Shown here: positions 41,497 to 53,259 of the stretch, one piece after another | Layout: the number at the start of each line of letters is the position of its first letter | Numbering within the stretch: the stretch's first letter is position 1 | Assembly: GCA_018907035.1 (NCBI GenBank) | Contig: JACCIC010000283.1 | Coordinates: forward strand, 62,001-126,000 | DNA from: Sycobia sp. Sy_11 | Lineage: Eukaryota; Arthropoda; Insecta; Hymenoptera; Epichrysomallidae | DNA length: 64,000 nucleotides | Reading direction: 5' to 3' | Translations under genes and position numbers: made by a program | Notes under the pieces: model-generated | What the model was told of the DNA's origin: nothing | The model's input: only the letters and a program-made list of their open reading frames with translations | Databases searched by the model: none

Positions 41497-41663
41497 CTAA
41501 CACAAAATGTAATTCGTTGGATTTGAAAAAAATATAATATTATCGGTTTTCTCTTAAAGATATTCATGCAATTTACTTGAATTTAATAGCATCAAATTAA
41601 ATGATTTCCCCTTATTTGGAAATTCATAAAGTATACTAAGAAGAGACGTAAGATCGTGTGGTG
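41497..41663 (+). repeat. Direct repeat, second copy
   Basis: Starts CTAACACAAAATGTAATTCG. Ends where the LINE begins, so it may mark the insertion point. Confidence 0.75.
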
Positions 41664-41691
41664 AATATTAAAGAAAGAAGAATGGACGGTA

Positions 41692-42955
41692 ATGGATGAG
41701 GTAAAGAAAGTGAAGAATCGGGAGACGGACCAGAAGAGTACGGGGGTGAACAGCCTCGATGTCTCCCATACGGTCAGTAACACCAAGGCTGACAAAGCTG
41801 CTGGTGCAGCAAGTCATGGTAGCATTGTGGATAATCACGGCAAAGCCCTCATGACTCCATACAAAATTTGTTTAGAATGATGATGAAGTCGATGAAAAGG
41901 CAAAAGAACGACATAATAAAAAATAACATAATAAAGGAGGGGATTCCGGTTTTACAAAGCCAATTCGAGGAGTTCGTAAGCAGAAGACGTCTCAGAGTCC
42001 GGAGCCTACATACCTCCGAGATTGCCGAGACAATAGAAGGCCAGAAGAGGCATCGTTCTACCTTTCCAACGGAATTACCTGGAGGAGGGTGAAAGAAGAA
42101 GAAAAAAAATAGACGAAAGTTCGACAAAAGAAGAAGACGCGGCTGCCAAATCAAATCGTGGGGACGAGCCATAGCCTGAGCAAGGCTGGAAGAATGTCCC
42201 CACCAGGCAAGAAAAGAGAGCAGTCAAAAAATGAAGCAGAAACAAAAGAAGTCAAATGCAAAGGGTGCCACCAAATCTGGAGAGGGCCCCACCAAACTGA
42301 AAGTTAAACTAGGAAGCTGTCTTCCTAGTTTAACTCCTATCCATGACCTGAGGAGCTGCTTCTCAAGCCCGCGGAGGGGAAGACCTACGCGGAGATTCTT
42401 GGAGGGATCCGCCATAAGGTCGACCCCTCACAACGTGGACTCACTATAAGGGACATCCGTCGAACATTAAACGGTAATGTCCTGATCTAGTTTAAGCAGA
42501 ATTCGGCGGAGGGCAAGAAGGGCTTTACTAACGCCCTCAAAGAAGTCGTCGCGCTCTAACCCCCAAGATTACCTTGAAGATCAGTGACGTGGACGGCTGC
42601 GCGACACTCGACGAAGTGAAGACAGCTCTCCTTGGCATCTTGCGGGATATTGGCCTCCTCGAGGTGAGGCTTACGAGGGAGAACAAAGTCGGCAAATGAC
42701 TAGCCCTCGTGAGCCTCTTTGAAGAGGCTGGCCAGCGATTACTGGAAGTAGGAAAGGTGGCCATTGGATGGGCCTTTTGTGACTTGCGGCGGTGGGTCCA
42801 GGTCGAGCGCTATTACAAATGTCTCGGCTATGGACATCGCGGTTCGGGTTGCGATGGCTCAGACAGGAGCAGCGCCTGCTTCCGGTATGGGCAGCAGGGA
42901 AACATGGCGTCTGACTGTAGAACGCCTCCACAATGTTTTCTCTTACTGCGGACTA
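41692..42955 (+). pseudogene. LINE ORF1 (Gag-like) with CCHC zinc knuckles
   Basis: Several frames together give a Lys/Glu-rich N-terminus (41692-42110), a PTYAEIL-like segment near 42380, and near the end a zinc-knuckle array. The array starts YYKCLGYGHRGSGC, and a second knuckle (ACFRYGQQGNMASDC) has Tyr where the second Cys should be. Such ORF1 proteins coat the LINE RNA. Stops and frameshifts make it non-functional. Confidence 0.7.
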
Positions 42956-43029
42956 CGCCCGCAGCGTTAAATCACGTTGCGGGGTCTGGGGCTTGTGCGG
43001 TATTTTGCGAAACCCTTGCCAGGTCTCGC

Positions 43030-43700
43030 CAAAAGTCCTGCAGGCGAACCTGAATAGGAGTCAGGCAGCGAGCAAACTACTTACGCAGATGGTTCATGAG
43101 AAATACGCTGACATCGTCATCGTCAGCGAAGAATATCGAGATGGAGATGCAGGAGTCTGGTATCGCGATGACCTCGGTACCGCGGCGATTTGGATTTTTA
43201 ACTCACACCGTTTGGATGGAGCGCCACGGATCTGGCCGCGGCTTCGTCTGAGTTAGGGGCAACAAAGTATATTACGTCAGCTGCTATCTCACTCCTAATG
43301 AGGCCATCGGGGGTTTCCAGTCTAAACTAGATCTCCTTGAGGATGCGGTAAGAGAAATTGAGGGGGAGCTGGTAGTGGCTGGGGATTTGAACAGCAAAGC
43401 TCACGAGTGGGGGGAACCCTTACCGGACCCTAGGGAAAGACGAGTGATGGACATTGAATGCAGACTATCTCTGGGTGTCTTGAACTCCGGGTCTACGTCG
43501 ATCTTTCGGAGACATGGCTACAGGGAGTCCATCTCTAATGTATCCTTTGCGACGAAGATTCTGGCCGCACGAGTGCGGGACTGGCGTGTGGTCGAAGACT
43601 ACACGGACATCGATCACCAATACATGGCCTTCCACGTTGGTGATGCCACGCCAGTCAGGGCGACAGTTGAACGTCGCGCAGTCAGGTGGATCGTCGCGAG
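43030..43700 (+). pseudogene. LINE apurinic-type endonuclease domain (copy A)
   Basis: It begins LQANLNRSQAASKLL (the Q-x-N-L start typical of these nucleases), has IVSEEYRD (catalytic Glu), and after a frameshift near 43256 continues YYVSCYLTPNEAIGG, VAGDLNSKAHEW (catalytic D-x-N) and near 43610 a DIDHQYMAF segment where S-D-H is expected. It would nick the genomic target. Confidence 0.78.
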
Positions 43701-43809
43701 GATGGATCACGAGAAGTTTTCCCAGGTGCTAGAACGCGGACAGCGCCTCCTGGTTGAATTACCAAGGAGCACAATACTTTGCGAGCGCGCGAAAGCGGTA
43801 ACGGAATCC

Positions 43810-45016
43810 GACTTATTGGTGGACGGATGAAATTGCGGAGCTGCGGCGGCAATGCCTGCGGCTGCGGCGGCAATGCCTGCGGCTGTGCCGTGTAGCCCAA
43901 AGGGCTCAAAAGCACGACCGTGATGCCGCTCTTAGGATCGTCCAACATCTAACGGTGAAGAAGACTCTAAAGCGAGCCATCAAAGCTAGTAAACATGGAT
44001 GCTGGAAAAAACTGGGAGAAGATTTGAACAACGATCCATGGGGATTAGATTACAAAATCATAGTCCGAAAATTAGGCATGTTCCGTAAAAGCATGAGCGC
44101 GGAAGTGATCGACGGTATTGTCCATGCGCTATTCCCTACTCATTCCAAACGAAGAGATGCGTTTCTGGTTCACGAGGCACCGCCTTTCACAAAGGCGGAG
44201 TTAGAGAGAGCAGTACGCTCTCTGCAGAACAAAAAGGCACCAAGACCTGATGGATTTCCGGCAGAAGTGTTGAAAGCCGTGGTACAGAGCCATCTCCTGA
44301 ACTGTTGCTTGGCATATACAACTCGTGCCTTCGCGCGGTAATATTTTATCCCCGCTAGAAGGAGGCAAGACTTGTACTGTTAAGCAAGGGCAAAGGATCA
44401 TCTAGTGCTTCATCGGCGTACAGTCCCTTATGCATGCCAGACACTGCCGAAAACCTCCTGGAAAACCTGGTGAGTCCATGACTCCAGGCGGCGCTTTTTA
44501 CATCTGGTGACTTTCCGAGAGGCAGTATGGTCCAACATAGATGCTATTCAGGAGTTACTGGAGGCGGCCAGGACTACAGATCGGGGGAGTCACTTCTCCC
44601 AACCTCTGTGTCTTCTGGTGAGACTCGATGTCAAAAACGCCTTCAACTCGGTTAGGTGGACAAACGTGCTGGGGACACTGGAGAAGGACTTCAATGTACC
44701 TAAGTACCTACTCCAGATCATCGGAGATTATTTAAAGGATAGATCTATTCTGTACGAACCTACAAAGGGCTCTAAATGAAAAGAGCTATCGTGTGGCGCG
44801 GCCCAAGACTCCATGCTGGGTCTCGATCTGCGGAATATTTCCTATGACAGGATTCTTCGGCTAGACATGCCGGAAGACTGTTGGCTGATCGCGTATGCGG
44901 ATGATGTGGCAGCTGTTATTTTTGCGCGCAATATGACGCTGGCACAGACGCATCTTGATCAGACCATGCGCAGAATTTGCTATTGGATGGGTGATCACGG
45001 GCTGGAACAAACGTAG
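43810..45016 (+). pseudogene. LINE reverse transcriptase (copy A)
   Basis: A WWTDEIAELRR linker, FPTHSKRRDA, the RT start LQNKKAPRPDGFPAEVLK (usually KAPGPDG), LVRLDVKNAFNSVRW (motif A) and LIAYADDVAAVIF (YADD box) are visible. Frameshifts fall near 44340 and 44780. A 21-bp tandem duplication at 43841-43882 repeats seven codons (RQCLRLR-type) in the linker. Confidence 0.8.
43841..43882 (+). repeat. 21-bp tandem duplication in the LINE
   Basis: CTGCGGCGGCAATGCCTGCG plus one G, twice without mismatch. Confidence 0.9.
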
Positions 45017-45525
45017 GCCTAAACTGAGATCGTGCTCTTTACGAAGAAGCGCGTCCCCAGAGTGCAACCGCTAATTATTGGTGAGATGTCGGTCATGACG
45101 CCGGTGAGGACGCTGGAAGGGTTACCCCGGAAGGCATCGTCCCCCTGATCCTGTCCACCCAGGAAACATAGGGAAAGATTGCCTATTTCGTCGAAGATAT
45201 CCTCAGACGGAAGAAGGCGGACCTTCCCTAGATTCTTCTATTTTGTTGGGATATGGTGGCGCCCAAGGACGAGCATCCTGGTCCCCTCCCCGAAGTAATG
45301 CCTAACGATGGATTGCGGGGTGGGGAGTTGAGCCAGGGAGAGGAGATCTCCTCGGTGCACGCCTGCCGACTCCGGCTTTCAACTCTTTTTAGACCTGCAG
45401 GAAACAATCGAGGGAATGCACCGAGGAGGTAGTTTTTAGTGGGTATGCCTTTGTATTGGTGATTCCCACGTACCCGGGGACCGGTCCCCGGCATCCATAA
45501 AGGATTTTTCTCCTCCTCTATACAA

Positions 45526-45670
<145 letters not shown>

Positions 45671-45938
45671 CGGAGTCTGTGAATACTGTTTATGCATCTC
45701 CGATGGTCGTTCAGCAAGAATGGTCCTGAAAAACGACCACCGGAGTATTTGCGACTCGACAGAAAACCCATGTCACTACGCACAAACACATATCTCCGTG
45801 TTGCACCGACACAAGCCCGGAACTGTTATACACATTACTTCAGCCTGGGCGGCAGTCCTTGCGTGGTCATTTCACGTTCATATCTTTCATTCCAGATTCT
45901 CATGCATACTCGATATTACATTCACTCTTCATAGACTT

Positions 45939-46892
45939 TCAATCGTCCAGACATCCATCTGCTATTTTCTTCTGAAGCACATTCATAACGTATTTTGCGA
46001 TCAACCGCCAGCTGTCCGCGTCCGTCATCATAATTTTCGTCACGTTTTCTGGCGTGATCACTCCTGTCCTCCTCTGTAACTCTAGTCGTGGCTTAGTCCA
46101 ATGTTCGCACACAAAAAATGTGTGCTCCGCATCGTCCCAAGCCCATCCGCAGTACTTGCATTCTGAAGAGGCGACCCTCTTCATCTTGCAGAGGTACTTA
46201 TGGAAGTATCCGTGTCCGGACAGAAATTGGATAAGGTAGAAGTTCACCTCTCCGTATTTCCTCTCTTTCCACGGACCGATTTCGGGTATTAGTCTTTTCG
46301 TCTACCGTCCTCTTTCGTCCGTCGTCCACTGTCTCTGCCATGTCTCGATGGTCTTCGTCCGTTCTTCAGTCACAGCTTCTTCCCTTCCAACGTTCGAGCT
46401 CCGCTCGTAAATTCGCATCCGTTCGGCCGCGAGCAGATCGATGGGAATAACCCCAGCAATCACGAAAACAGCGCTCTCAGACACGGTAAGATATGCGCAA
46501 GCGATTCTTAACGCGCCCACCCTTTGTACGCTTTTCATGGCGTTCGCGAGTTTCCTGATATTCATCGCGTCGGCCCAAACCTCCGCCCCGTAAAGCAAAA
46601 TCGAGTAGGTAATGCTCATCAGCAATCTGCGAACGTTCTGTTTCGGTCCGTTTGTATTGGCCAGCAGTCTACTTAGAGCCTTGGTCTTTTCTGCTGCCTT
46701 TGTCGCCGCGTTTCGTAAGTGGGGACAGAAGCTCGACTTAGTATCCAAGGTAACGCCAAGATACTTGACTTCACTCCTGGTTTCCAGTCTTTCTGTCCCT
46801 AACGTCATCGGAACCACCGTCTGTATACGTCTGCGAGTCAGCAGCAACAACTCAGTGTTTTGCGGTGCGAGCTGCAGTCCGTGGTCTGTCAT
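45939..46892 (-). pseudogene. LINE ORF2 C-terminal region with CCHC-type finger (copy B)
   Basis: 46302-46892 encodes the thumb and linker (VKYLGVTLDTKSSF, then LLYGAEVWADAM); 45939-46247 encodes LIQFLSGHGYFHKYLCKM and the R1-clade finger CKYCGWAWDDAEHTFFVCEHW-like segment (Cys, Cys, His, Cys ligands). A break at 46250-46300 separates them. This part contributes to RNA and target binding. Confidence 0.78.
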
Positions 46893-47860
46893 TCATTCGT
46901 TCACGCGTCTCATGACCTGATTCAGCTTTAACTGAATCAAGTGATAGTCGCGTGCGACTATCACGGCTGCCACATCGTCGGCATAGGCAATGAGACGCGC
47001 GTCGGAGGGCATGTCTAGTCTCAACAAACCGTCGTATTGTACGTTCCAGAAGTTGGGACCTAAAATGGAATCCTGCGCCAGCCCCGCTGTCACGCGTTTA
47101 CATTTCTTTCCGTCCCAAGTATCATACGCCAGTCCTCGGTCTCGTAAGTAGTCCCGTATGATACAAAGGAGGTAGGAGACAACCTTGAAAGTCAACTCTA
47201 ACGCCCCCAGTATCTCTGTCCATTTTGCAGAGTTAAAAGCGTTACGAACGTCCAGGGTCACCAACAGAACCAGTGGTCTGGTTGCATGACAGCCCCTGTT
47301 CGCCGTGTGAAAGATGTTCGTCACGTCACCTATAGCTCCCATTGTCGACCGTCCTTTTTTAAATCCGTGTTGTTGTTCGGATAGGTCTCCGGCGTTTTTA
47401 ATTGCCTGTGACAGTCTTGGTCTCAGCAGTAGCTCCAACAGCTTCCCTGCCTATTTAGTAGGCACAGAGGCCTGTATGAAGAAGGCAAATCGGGGTTCCC
47501 CTAAGACTTACGGATGAGAACCAGACGCCTCCTTACAGAGCCTACTAAAAACTCCCTCCACCAGACACCCGTTGTACAAACCCAAAAGGATGTCCGGGCG
47601 GCGCGAAGCGACCACCGGTAAACCTCACTAGGTATGCCATCGGGACCCGGGGTCTTGTTAGGCTTCAACGCATTCGAAGCTCTGCGGAGCTCTTCCTGCG
47701 TGAAGAGAAGGATCTCTATATCTGTTATTTCTTTTGTCGCGTCCGTTCTCTTGGGATGGGTTGGGAAAAGTCTCTCAACTTTCCGCTCCATCACTTTCGC
47801 GTATCGTAGTTCCGGCGGACCCCGACCTCCCAGGGCGCATGTTACAATTTTATAACCGTT
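46893..47860 (-). pseudogene. LINE reverse transcriptase (copy B)
   Basis: Motifs in order on the minus strand: LFPTHPKRTD, ALKPNKTPGPDGIPSEVYR, QHGFKKGRSTMGAIGDV, TLDVRNAFNSAKWTEI, GLAQDSILGPNFWN and AYADDVAAVIVARDY. The YADD catalytic box is intact. A frameshift near 47450-47500 and stops separate the two halves. Confidence 0.82.
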
Positions 47861-48330
47861 GCCTCAGGGATCCGAGTCTACCTCGTGGATTAGTTTTGAC
47901 CAACACCGTTTCTTACTGTCATTGATCGCGTATCTCAGTCACTGTCTGGCGCGACTATACGCCGTAGAGTATAGTCCCACTACGCCTCGACTTCGGGCTC
48001 GTTGAGCTTTCCGTCTCAGCTCCAAACAATTGCTTCTGAGATCCGCGATCTCGGTTATCCACCAGTATGTTTGTCGTCTGTTTCCTACTTTCCGTTTCCT
48101 GGGCATGGTGGAATCGCATAGGCGCTGGAGACAGCCAGTCCTTGCCGCCGCTAACGCCTCCACCCTGTCCCGGTTCGTCAACTCTTGAGGTACCTCTCGT
48201 AAGGGAGGTTCTACATTTTGCAGATACCTTTCGAGTTGGTCTATGTCTAGGCGTTTGGGGTTCCACCCCGCCTATGCGATGCCGAACGGATGCGAATTTA
48301 TGAGCGGAGCTCGAACGTTGGAAGGGAAGA

Positions 48331-48413
48331 CGCTGTGACTGAAAACGGACGAACACCATCGAGACATGACAGAGACGGTGGACGACTCTCTCAAAAAAGG
48401 CTAAATAGTCGTA
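48331..48413. other. Head-to-head junction of LINE copies B and C
   Basis: Short region where recognisable copy B coding (minus) stops and copy C coding (plus) begins. No microsatellite or clear target duplication seen. Confidence 0.4.
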
Positions 48414-49270
48414 ATTCTGCAAGGGAATATTAATCGCAGCAGGACAGCTGATCACCTCCTTCTTCGGCTTTGCCACGATGCTGATGCTGATATATTAATT
48501 ATCAGCGAACAGTATCGAAACAGAGAAGGAGTAGGTTGGTTCACCGATAACTTTGGAACGGCAGCCACTTGGATTCCTGACCCACGAAAAACAAAAGTAG
48601 AGGATCATGGATCTGGAAATGGCTATGTTTGGGTAACATGCAATCGCATCACGTATGTGAGTTGCTATCTTACACCAAACCAAGCCATAGGTGACTACCA
48701 GATCATACTATATGACCTGGAAAACACCGTCAGAGAAATGAAAGGTGAGCTGGTGATGGCAGGTGACTTTAATGCAAGGGCCCTAGAATGGGGCATGGTG
48801 GAGCCCGACTCCAGGGGTCGAACAGTCATGGAACTAGCGTCCAGACTTGGTCTAATAGTTCTACATACTGGCAATACTTCGACCATCAGGAGACCGGGCT
48901 ATGCCGAAATTATACCTGATGTGACCTTTGCGACTGAACATCTGGCCTCTCGAATCCAGGACTGGCAGGTGATCGAGGACTACACAGCCAGCGATCACCT
49001 GTACATCACATTCCGCGTATGTGATAGAATGCCAGGTTTACCTGGACACAATTCGGGAGGGCCCCCTAGATGGAACGTTGCAGGGATAAATAGAGAGAAA
49101 TTCTCACAGGCCATTGAACGCGGTCAGCAAAGCCTTGTTAGGATTCCAAATGGCTCATCGACAGTTTGCGAAGAGTCGATGCCGTGCAAAGTGGTTGGTA
49201 GAAAAAGACGTCCTGTTTACTGGTGGACGGCTGAGATAGCTGATATGAGGCGTAGGTGTTTACATCTATG
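48414..49270 (+). pseudogene. LINE endonuclease (copy C)
   Basis: LQGNINRSRTADHLL start, IISEQYRN with the catalytic Glu, GSGNGYVWV, VMAGDFNARALEWG (D-x-N) and YTASDHLYITF (catalytic S-D-H) are all intact, mostly in one frame from 48657 to 49271. The linker ends at two stop codons near 49270 in the YWWTAEIADMRRR region. Confidence 0.82.
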
Positions 49271-49274
49271 ATGA

Positions 49275-50390
49275 ATGTCACAGAGAGCTCGTAAACACGG
49301 AGATGACATCACTTTGAGGAGGACTGAATACAAGCTATCTAAGAAAGCCCTTCGACGAGCGATCGAAGCCAGCAAACGCCGATGCTGGAAGGCGCTGTGT
49401 GAAGACATAGATGGGGATCCATGGGCACTGGGATACAGGGTAGTTGCTGGAAAACTGGAAGCTCATGGAAACATGGGCAACTTGGACTCCGGCACAATGC
49501 GGAACATCGTAGATACCCTGTTCCCCACCCACCCTGATAGGTCTGATCCAGCTCCACCGAAACGAGAACTGGATGTGCCTCTTTTCAGCAAGGAGGAGCT
49601 CGGCAGAGCCGTGAGAACCATGCGGAATAAGAGGGCTCCAGGACTTGACGGAATTCCAGGAGAGGTGCTGAAAATAATAGTTGAGGAGCATACAGAACTC
49701 CTTCTGTCGATGTACAATTCGTGCTGGACAGCTGGTTTATTCTATTCTAGCTGGAAGGTGGCGAAACTTGTGCTTATCGACAAGGGCGAGGCGCCCTTGT
49801 CGGATCGACCTTTATGTATGTTAGATACAGCTGGAAAGCTGATGGAGCGTCTATTGAAGCCACGACTCCTGGGAGCTGTTGCTGCTGCCGGCCGCTTGGC
49901 TGACAGACAGTACGGATTCCGGGAAGGCAGAGCGACGGTGGACGCAATCCTCGAGGTTGTTGATGCGGCGAGGCGCACAGAGAGGTGTAATCACTACTCT
50001 CGACCTTTTTGCCTCCTGGCTACCCTTGAAGTTCGGAATGCCTTCAACTCTGTTGGATGGGCAAATGTTTTGAGGGCCATGGAGCGAGACTTTCGGATGC
50101 CACCTTATATACTTCGTATATTGGATGACTACCTTAAGGATCGATACTTGGTTTACGAGACATCGGACGGTCGGAGAAGGAAAAAACTTAGTTCCGGGGC
50201 GGCTCAGGGGTCTGTACTCGGAGCCGACATGTGAAACGTTTCATATGACGGAATACTCCGGATGCTTTCTGGTTGGATACGCAGATGATGTAGCAGCTGT
50301 TATCATCGCTAGGGATTATGACGCTGCACAGATGCGACTCAAACAGGTGATGCGTCGAGTGCAGACGAGAAATTGCTGAGAGCTTTATGC
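49275..50390 (+). pseudogene. LINE reverse transcriptase (copy C)
   Basis: 319 open codons with ALRRAIEASKRRCW, LFPTHPDRSD, RNKRAPGLDGIPGEVLK, QYGFREGRATVDAI, TLEVRNAFNSVGW (motif A Asp replaced by Glu) and SSGAAQGSVLGADM. A stop and frameshift at 50234 precede VGYADDVAAVIIARDYDA. The altered motif A residue would disable it. Confidence 0.82.
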
Positions 50391-50778
50391 TCACTTACGC
50401 GAATTTACTAGATGTCCGTTCCTTACAGCAAAAGTTAACCATAATAGTCCGCGCTTCTTTCTATTGCGACTACTGCGCAGTTGATTGTTCGCTTGTGGTC
50501 CTACGATTTTACGCGCGCCATTGTCGCATCCATGGTGGTGCATGCCTTGCGTGTGCGTGTGCGTGCCTGTACCTACACAGCTACGTCCCCTGTACCAGGA
50601 CTCCGTCGTTAACGACGAAGGAGGCCTCCCAAGCGGACTAGAGTAAATGGTCCCGGCTTGTTCATTGCTGTTTGTATTAAACACGCGGAGAAGCACGCCA
50701 TCGGTAGACGACAAGCCTGCTTGCAGTTTGAGTATGTCTACGGTCATCACGAATGGTACTATCCGTTATTCGTAATCT

Positions 50779-50811
50779 AACCGTATATCCCTATACGGTT
50801 CCTATAGGGAT
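50779..50811. repeat. Two overlapping, mutually exclusive hairpins
   Basis: AACCGTATA/TATACGGTT (50779-50787 with 50792-50800, 4-nt loop) and ATCCCTATA/TATAGGGAT (50787-50795 with 50803-50811, 7-nt loop), both perfect 9-bp stems that share bases. Confidence 0.8.
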
Positions 50812-51369
50812 GTTAGAGGCTTGTCCATTTCGTGCAAAATTACAGGGACGATGATAAGAGAAAACGGTATCAGGCTTTACTTGTTTAAGTAAACTGTCAC
50901 TACTGGTATGATTATCAATACTGGTTGCGATTTTCTTACTGCATCTATGGCTTCCTGTATCTTCTTTGAAACTGTAGGATTTACTTCTCTCGGATAGGCC
51001 TCTTTTCTTTCCGTTACTTTTTGCATGCACACCTGGCGGGTCGTCTCTGGCTGCACTCGACAATCGCCCCCCCCCCTTCACAAGACTATACGGCAGAGGT
51101 CGATCGGTGAAACTATCCACCCTAGTTAGTACTGCTTCAGGCTTTCCTAACGCACTTTCAAAGCTTGGTACTAGCCTTACAGGTGCTGACAGGTGTGGTC
51201 GTTTAGAAAGTGTAAAATTGGAAAGTAACAATGCTTCTAATACCATCATGGCTGGGGTTGATGATTTGTAGCTAGCGGTATTTCCATACGTTACCTGTGG
51301 TCCGTTTGGTATCTCGTCGATAATTCCAATGGAACAGTTTCGATTTGTAATACTTTTTTGATCCTGGTG
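50791..51369 (-). CDS. Unrecognised Ser/Lys-rich open frame
   Basis: Open from a stop at 51370 to 50791, about 190 codons (first Met at 51249 leaves 152). The product is Ser-, Lys- and Arg-rich, with RPHLSAPVRLVPSFESALGK, SKSYSFKEDTGSHRCSKK and FSYHRPCNFARNGQ. An AG preceded by CTAACACC near 51366 could be a splice acceptor. It could be a host exon or an ORF1-type protein of an element. There are no membrane segments or known domains. Frame length in a repeat-rich area is the only support. Confidence 0.3.
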   Translation of the reverse strand, partial: HQDQKSITNRNCSIGIIDEIPNGPQVTYGNTASYKSSTPAMMVLEALLLSNFTLSKRPHLSAPVRLVPSFESALGKPEAVLTRVDSFTDRPLPYSLVKGGGRLSSAARDDPPGVHAKSNGKKRGLSERSKSYSFKEDTGSHRCSKKIATSIDNHTSSDSLLKQVKPDTVFSYHRPCNFARNGQASNIPIGTV

Positions 51370-51608
51370 TTAGTATCTTAAATGGATTGAACCCGTACCT
51401 TTATTCATGTCGGTAGTTGTCTGGGTGGCTGGGTTGCGATTGTGTTGGGTGCGATAGGTTATCGGGATTCCTTTCACCTTCAAGGATAATTATTAACATA
51501 AACGACGTAGCCTAGCAGAAGTAAATCAAAATAGAAGATCATGAAGAACAATAATATTAAATAATAATAATAACATTATTATATAATAACAGGAAAGTTG
51601 ACTAGTTG

Positions 51609-51975
51609 GGATAAGTAAACGGCTGGTCTTTTGAGGAGCGCCTTGCAACCAGGATCATGTTTACTTAGGAAAGGTAAAATTGTTAGCCGTCTGTCTTTTG
51701 AGGAGCGCCTCGCAACAGAGATCAAGCTAATAATTTCGGAATCAATAAGTAAGTGAAGGGATAAGTAAGCGGCTGGTCTTTTGAGGAGCGCCTCGCAACA
51801 GAGATCAAGCTAATCATTTCGGAGTCAATAAGTAAGTGAAGGGATAAGTAAACGGCTGGTCTTTTGAGGAGCGCCTCGCAACCAGGATCATGTTTACTTA
51901 GGAAAGGTAAAATTATTAACCGTCTGTCTTTTGAGGAGCACCTCGCAACAGAGATCAAGCTAATAATTTCAGACA
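51609..51975. repeat. Complex tandem repeat
   Basis: A core TCTTTTGAGGAGCGCCTCGC (with minor changes) occurs five times, starting near 51629, 51692, 51777, 51861 and 51926. Two flank types alternate: one continues AACCAGGATCATGTTTACTT, the other AACAGAGATCAAGCTAAT. Units are therefore ~65 and ~84 bp in a higher-order pattern. Confidence 0.85.
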
Positions 51976-52162
51976 GGTTTTCAAGTAAGGATAATTTCGA
52001 GCTCTGGATAAGTTTTAACTCCGGGAGGAGTTCGTGTGACTCGACTTCGGGGCAGTCGGTTCGACGTGCGAACTCCCGATTTTGCCTTTTGCAGGCCCTT
52101 TTATAACAAAATAATTGAATAATTCCGTCGCCGCTCATTTAATTTCGGACGAGGCGCCGAAT

Positions 52163-52232
52163 TATAATAATTATTTTGATAATAATAATAATTATAATAA
52201 TAATAACAATCAATAATAATTATAATAATTAT
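52163..52232. repeat. (ATA/TAA)n AT-rich microsatellite
   Basis: Degenerate ATA/ATT trinucleotide repeats. Confidence 0.75.
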
Positions 52233-53259
52233 TGCTTTACATTTTGTTATTATTTGTAGCTGGTGTGCTGCGCACAGTAATAGTATACATGTATACAAGT
52301 TTATACATATATACATACATATTTCTATATTTTGCGTACATTAAGTATTTTGAATTAATTAATTTAATTCAATACAGCGGGTGCGTTCGTTTTCGGACAC
52401 CCGTTGTATATATTGGAATTCGCGCGTGCGCAATATTCATTGCGGCTCACGCTATTCGGTGAGCGCGTATAGTAGTGTGTGTCCAGCGCGTATTAGAGGG
52501 GATAGCGGCCGCCGGTCTAATACATTGAACGCGCTCTCTCTTGCCGCGCACAGTGTGTCCCCTCTACGGTATACTCTGTTCTTAAGCTTAGCAGTAGAGA
52601 GAGAGACTAGATATTGCGTTCTCTCTCTACTTGTTCGGGTTTCGTCAGTTGCGACGACTACCTTCTCCAGTAGTCGTCGCGACCTTTGCCCGGTTTTCGG
52701 TATATTTATCTCGTGATATTTAATATAATACATTAGTTTTAATTTAATTTTATATTTGTAGCTTAAATATAAAATATTTAATGTACTATTAACGTGTTAT
52801 ACATCTAATTTCGTAGTTGTATATGGAGTACATTCACGAAAATAGATGTAATACTAGTTTGAAATAATAACTTTTAATTCTTTTGCGTGTGCGCGTTATA
52901 TTTGTGTAATGAATTTTCTGTTGTGTTCGAACAAATTTGCGTAGCCATGTTTTTGGCCGTCACATCCTATAATAATAATAACAATATTCAGTAACAACAC
53001 TACTAAATAATAACGCTAATATCATTTTAATATTGCATTAGAAAATATTATAATAATAATAAACAAATAAGTAACCTAAAATATTAGAATAATCAAACGA
53101 ATTTCTTTTTAGTAAATATGCTAAATACATTATGATAATAAGATCATACAACAACAATAATATTAAATAATAACACTAATACTATTTAATAACGATAGTA
53201 TTATATAATAAACGACGTCACAAAATATTGCCATAATAAATAATTAGAATAACCTATTA
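52233..53259. other. No recognisable gene
   Basis: A GC-richer block at 52380-52700 could be an LTR or leader remnant; the rest is AT-rich with trinucleotide runs. Confidence 0.4.

Larger units (their letters stand above)
41665..45525 (+). mobile_element. R1-type LINE copy A, with internal deletion
   Basis: ORF1 pieces (41692-42950), an endonuclease (43030-43690), RT (43810-45016) and a GC-rich 3' UTR running into an (ATT)n tail follow in the R1-clade order. The part from the RT thumb to the C-terminal zinc finger is missing: after VMTPVRTLEG near 45120 the sequence jumps to 3' UTR. Frameshifts occur in every domain. Confidence 0.82.
45690..48330 (-). mobile_element. R1-type LINE copy B, 5'-truncated
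   Basis: Minus-strand remnants of ORF2 from the linker before RT to the C-terminal zinc finger, ending in the shared array at 45670. Endonuclease and ORF1 are absent, so it is a 5' truncation of the kind common for LINEs, or was cut by copy C. It is related to copies A and C but not identical. Confidence 0.8.
48414..50395 (+). mobile_element. R1-type LINE copy C, ORF2 fragment
   Basis: Best-preserved ORF2 of the three: endonuclease and RT are each nearly open. It starts at the endonuclease N-terminus and stops just after the YADD region, so ORF1, thumb and C-terminal finger are missing. No 3' tail at 50395, indicating deletion. Confidence 0.82.

Noticed and set aside
51609..51975. CRISPR-like appearance (repeated core with intervening sequence)
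   Set aside because: The intervening sequences are themselves repeated, and the genome is eukaryotic, so this is a tandem repeat.
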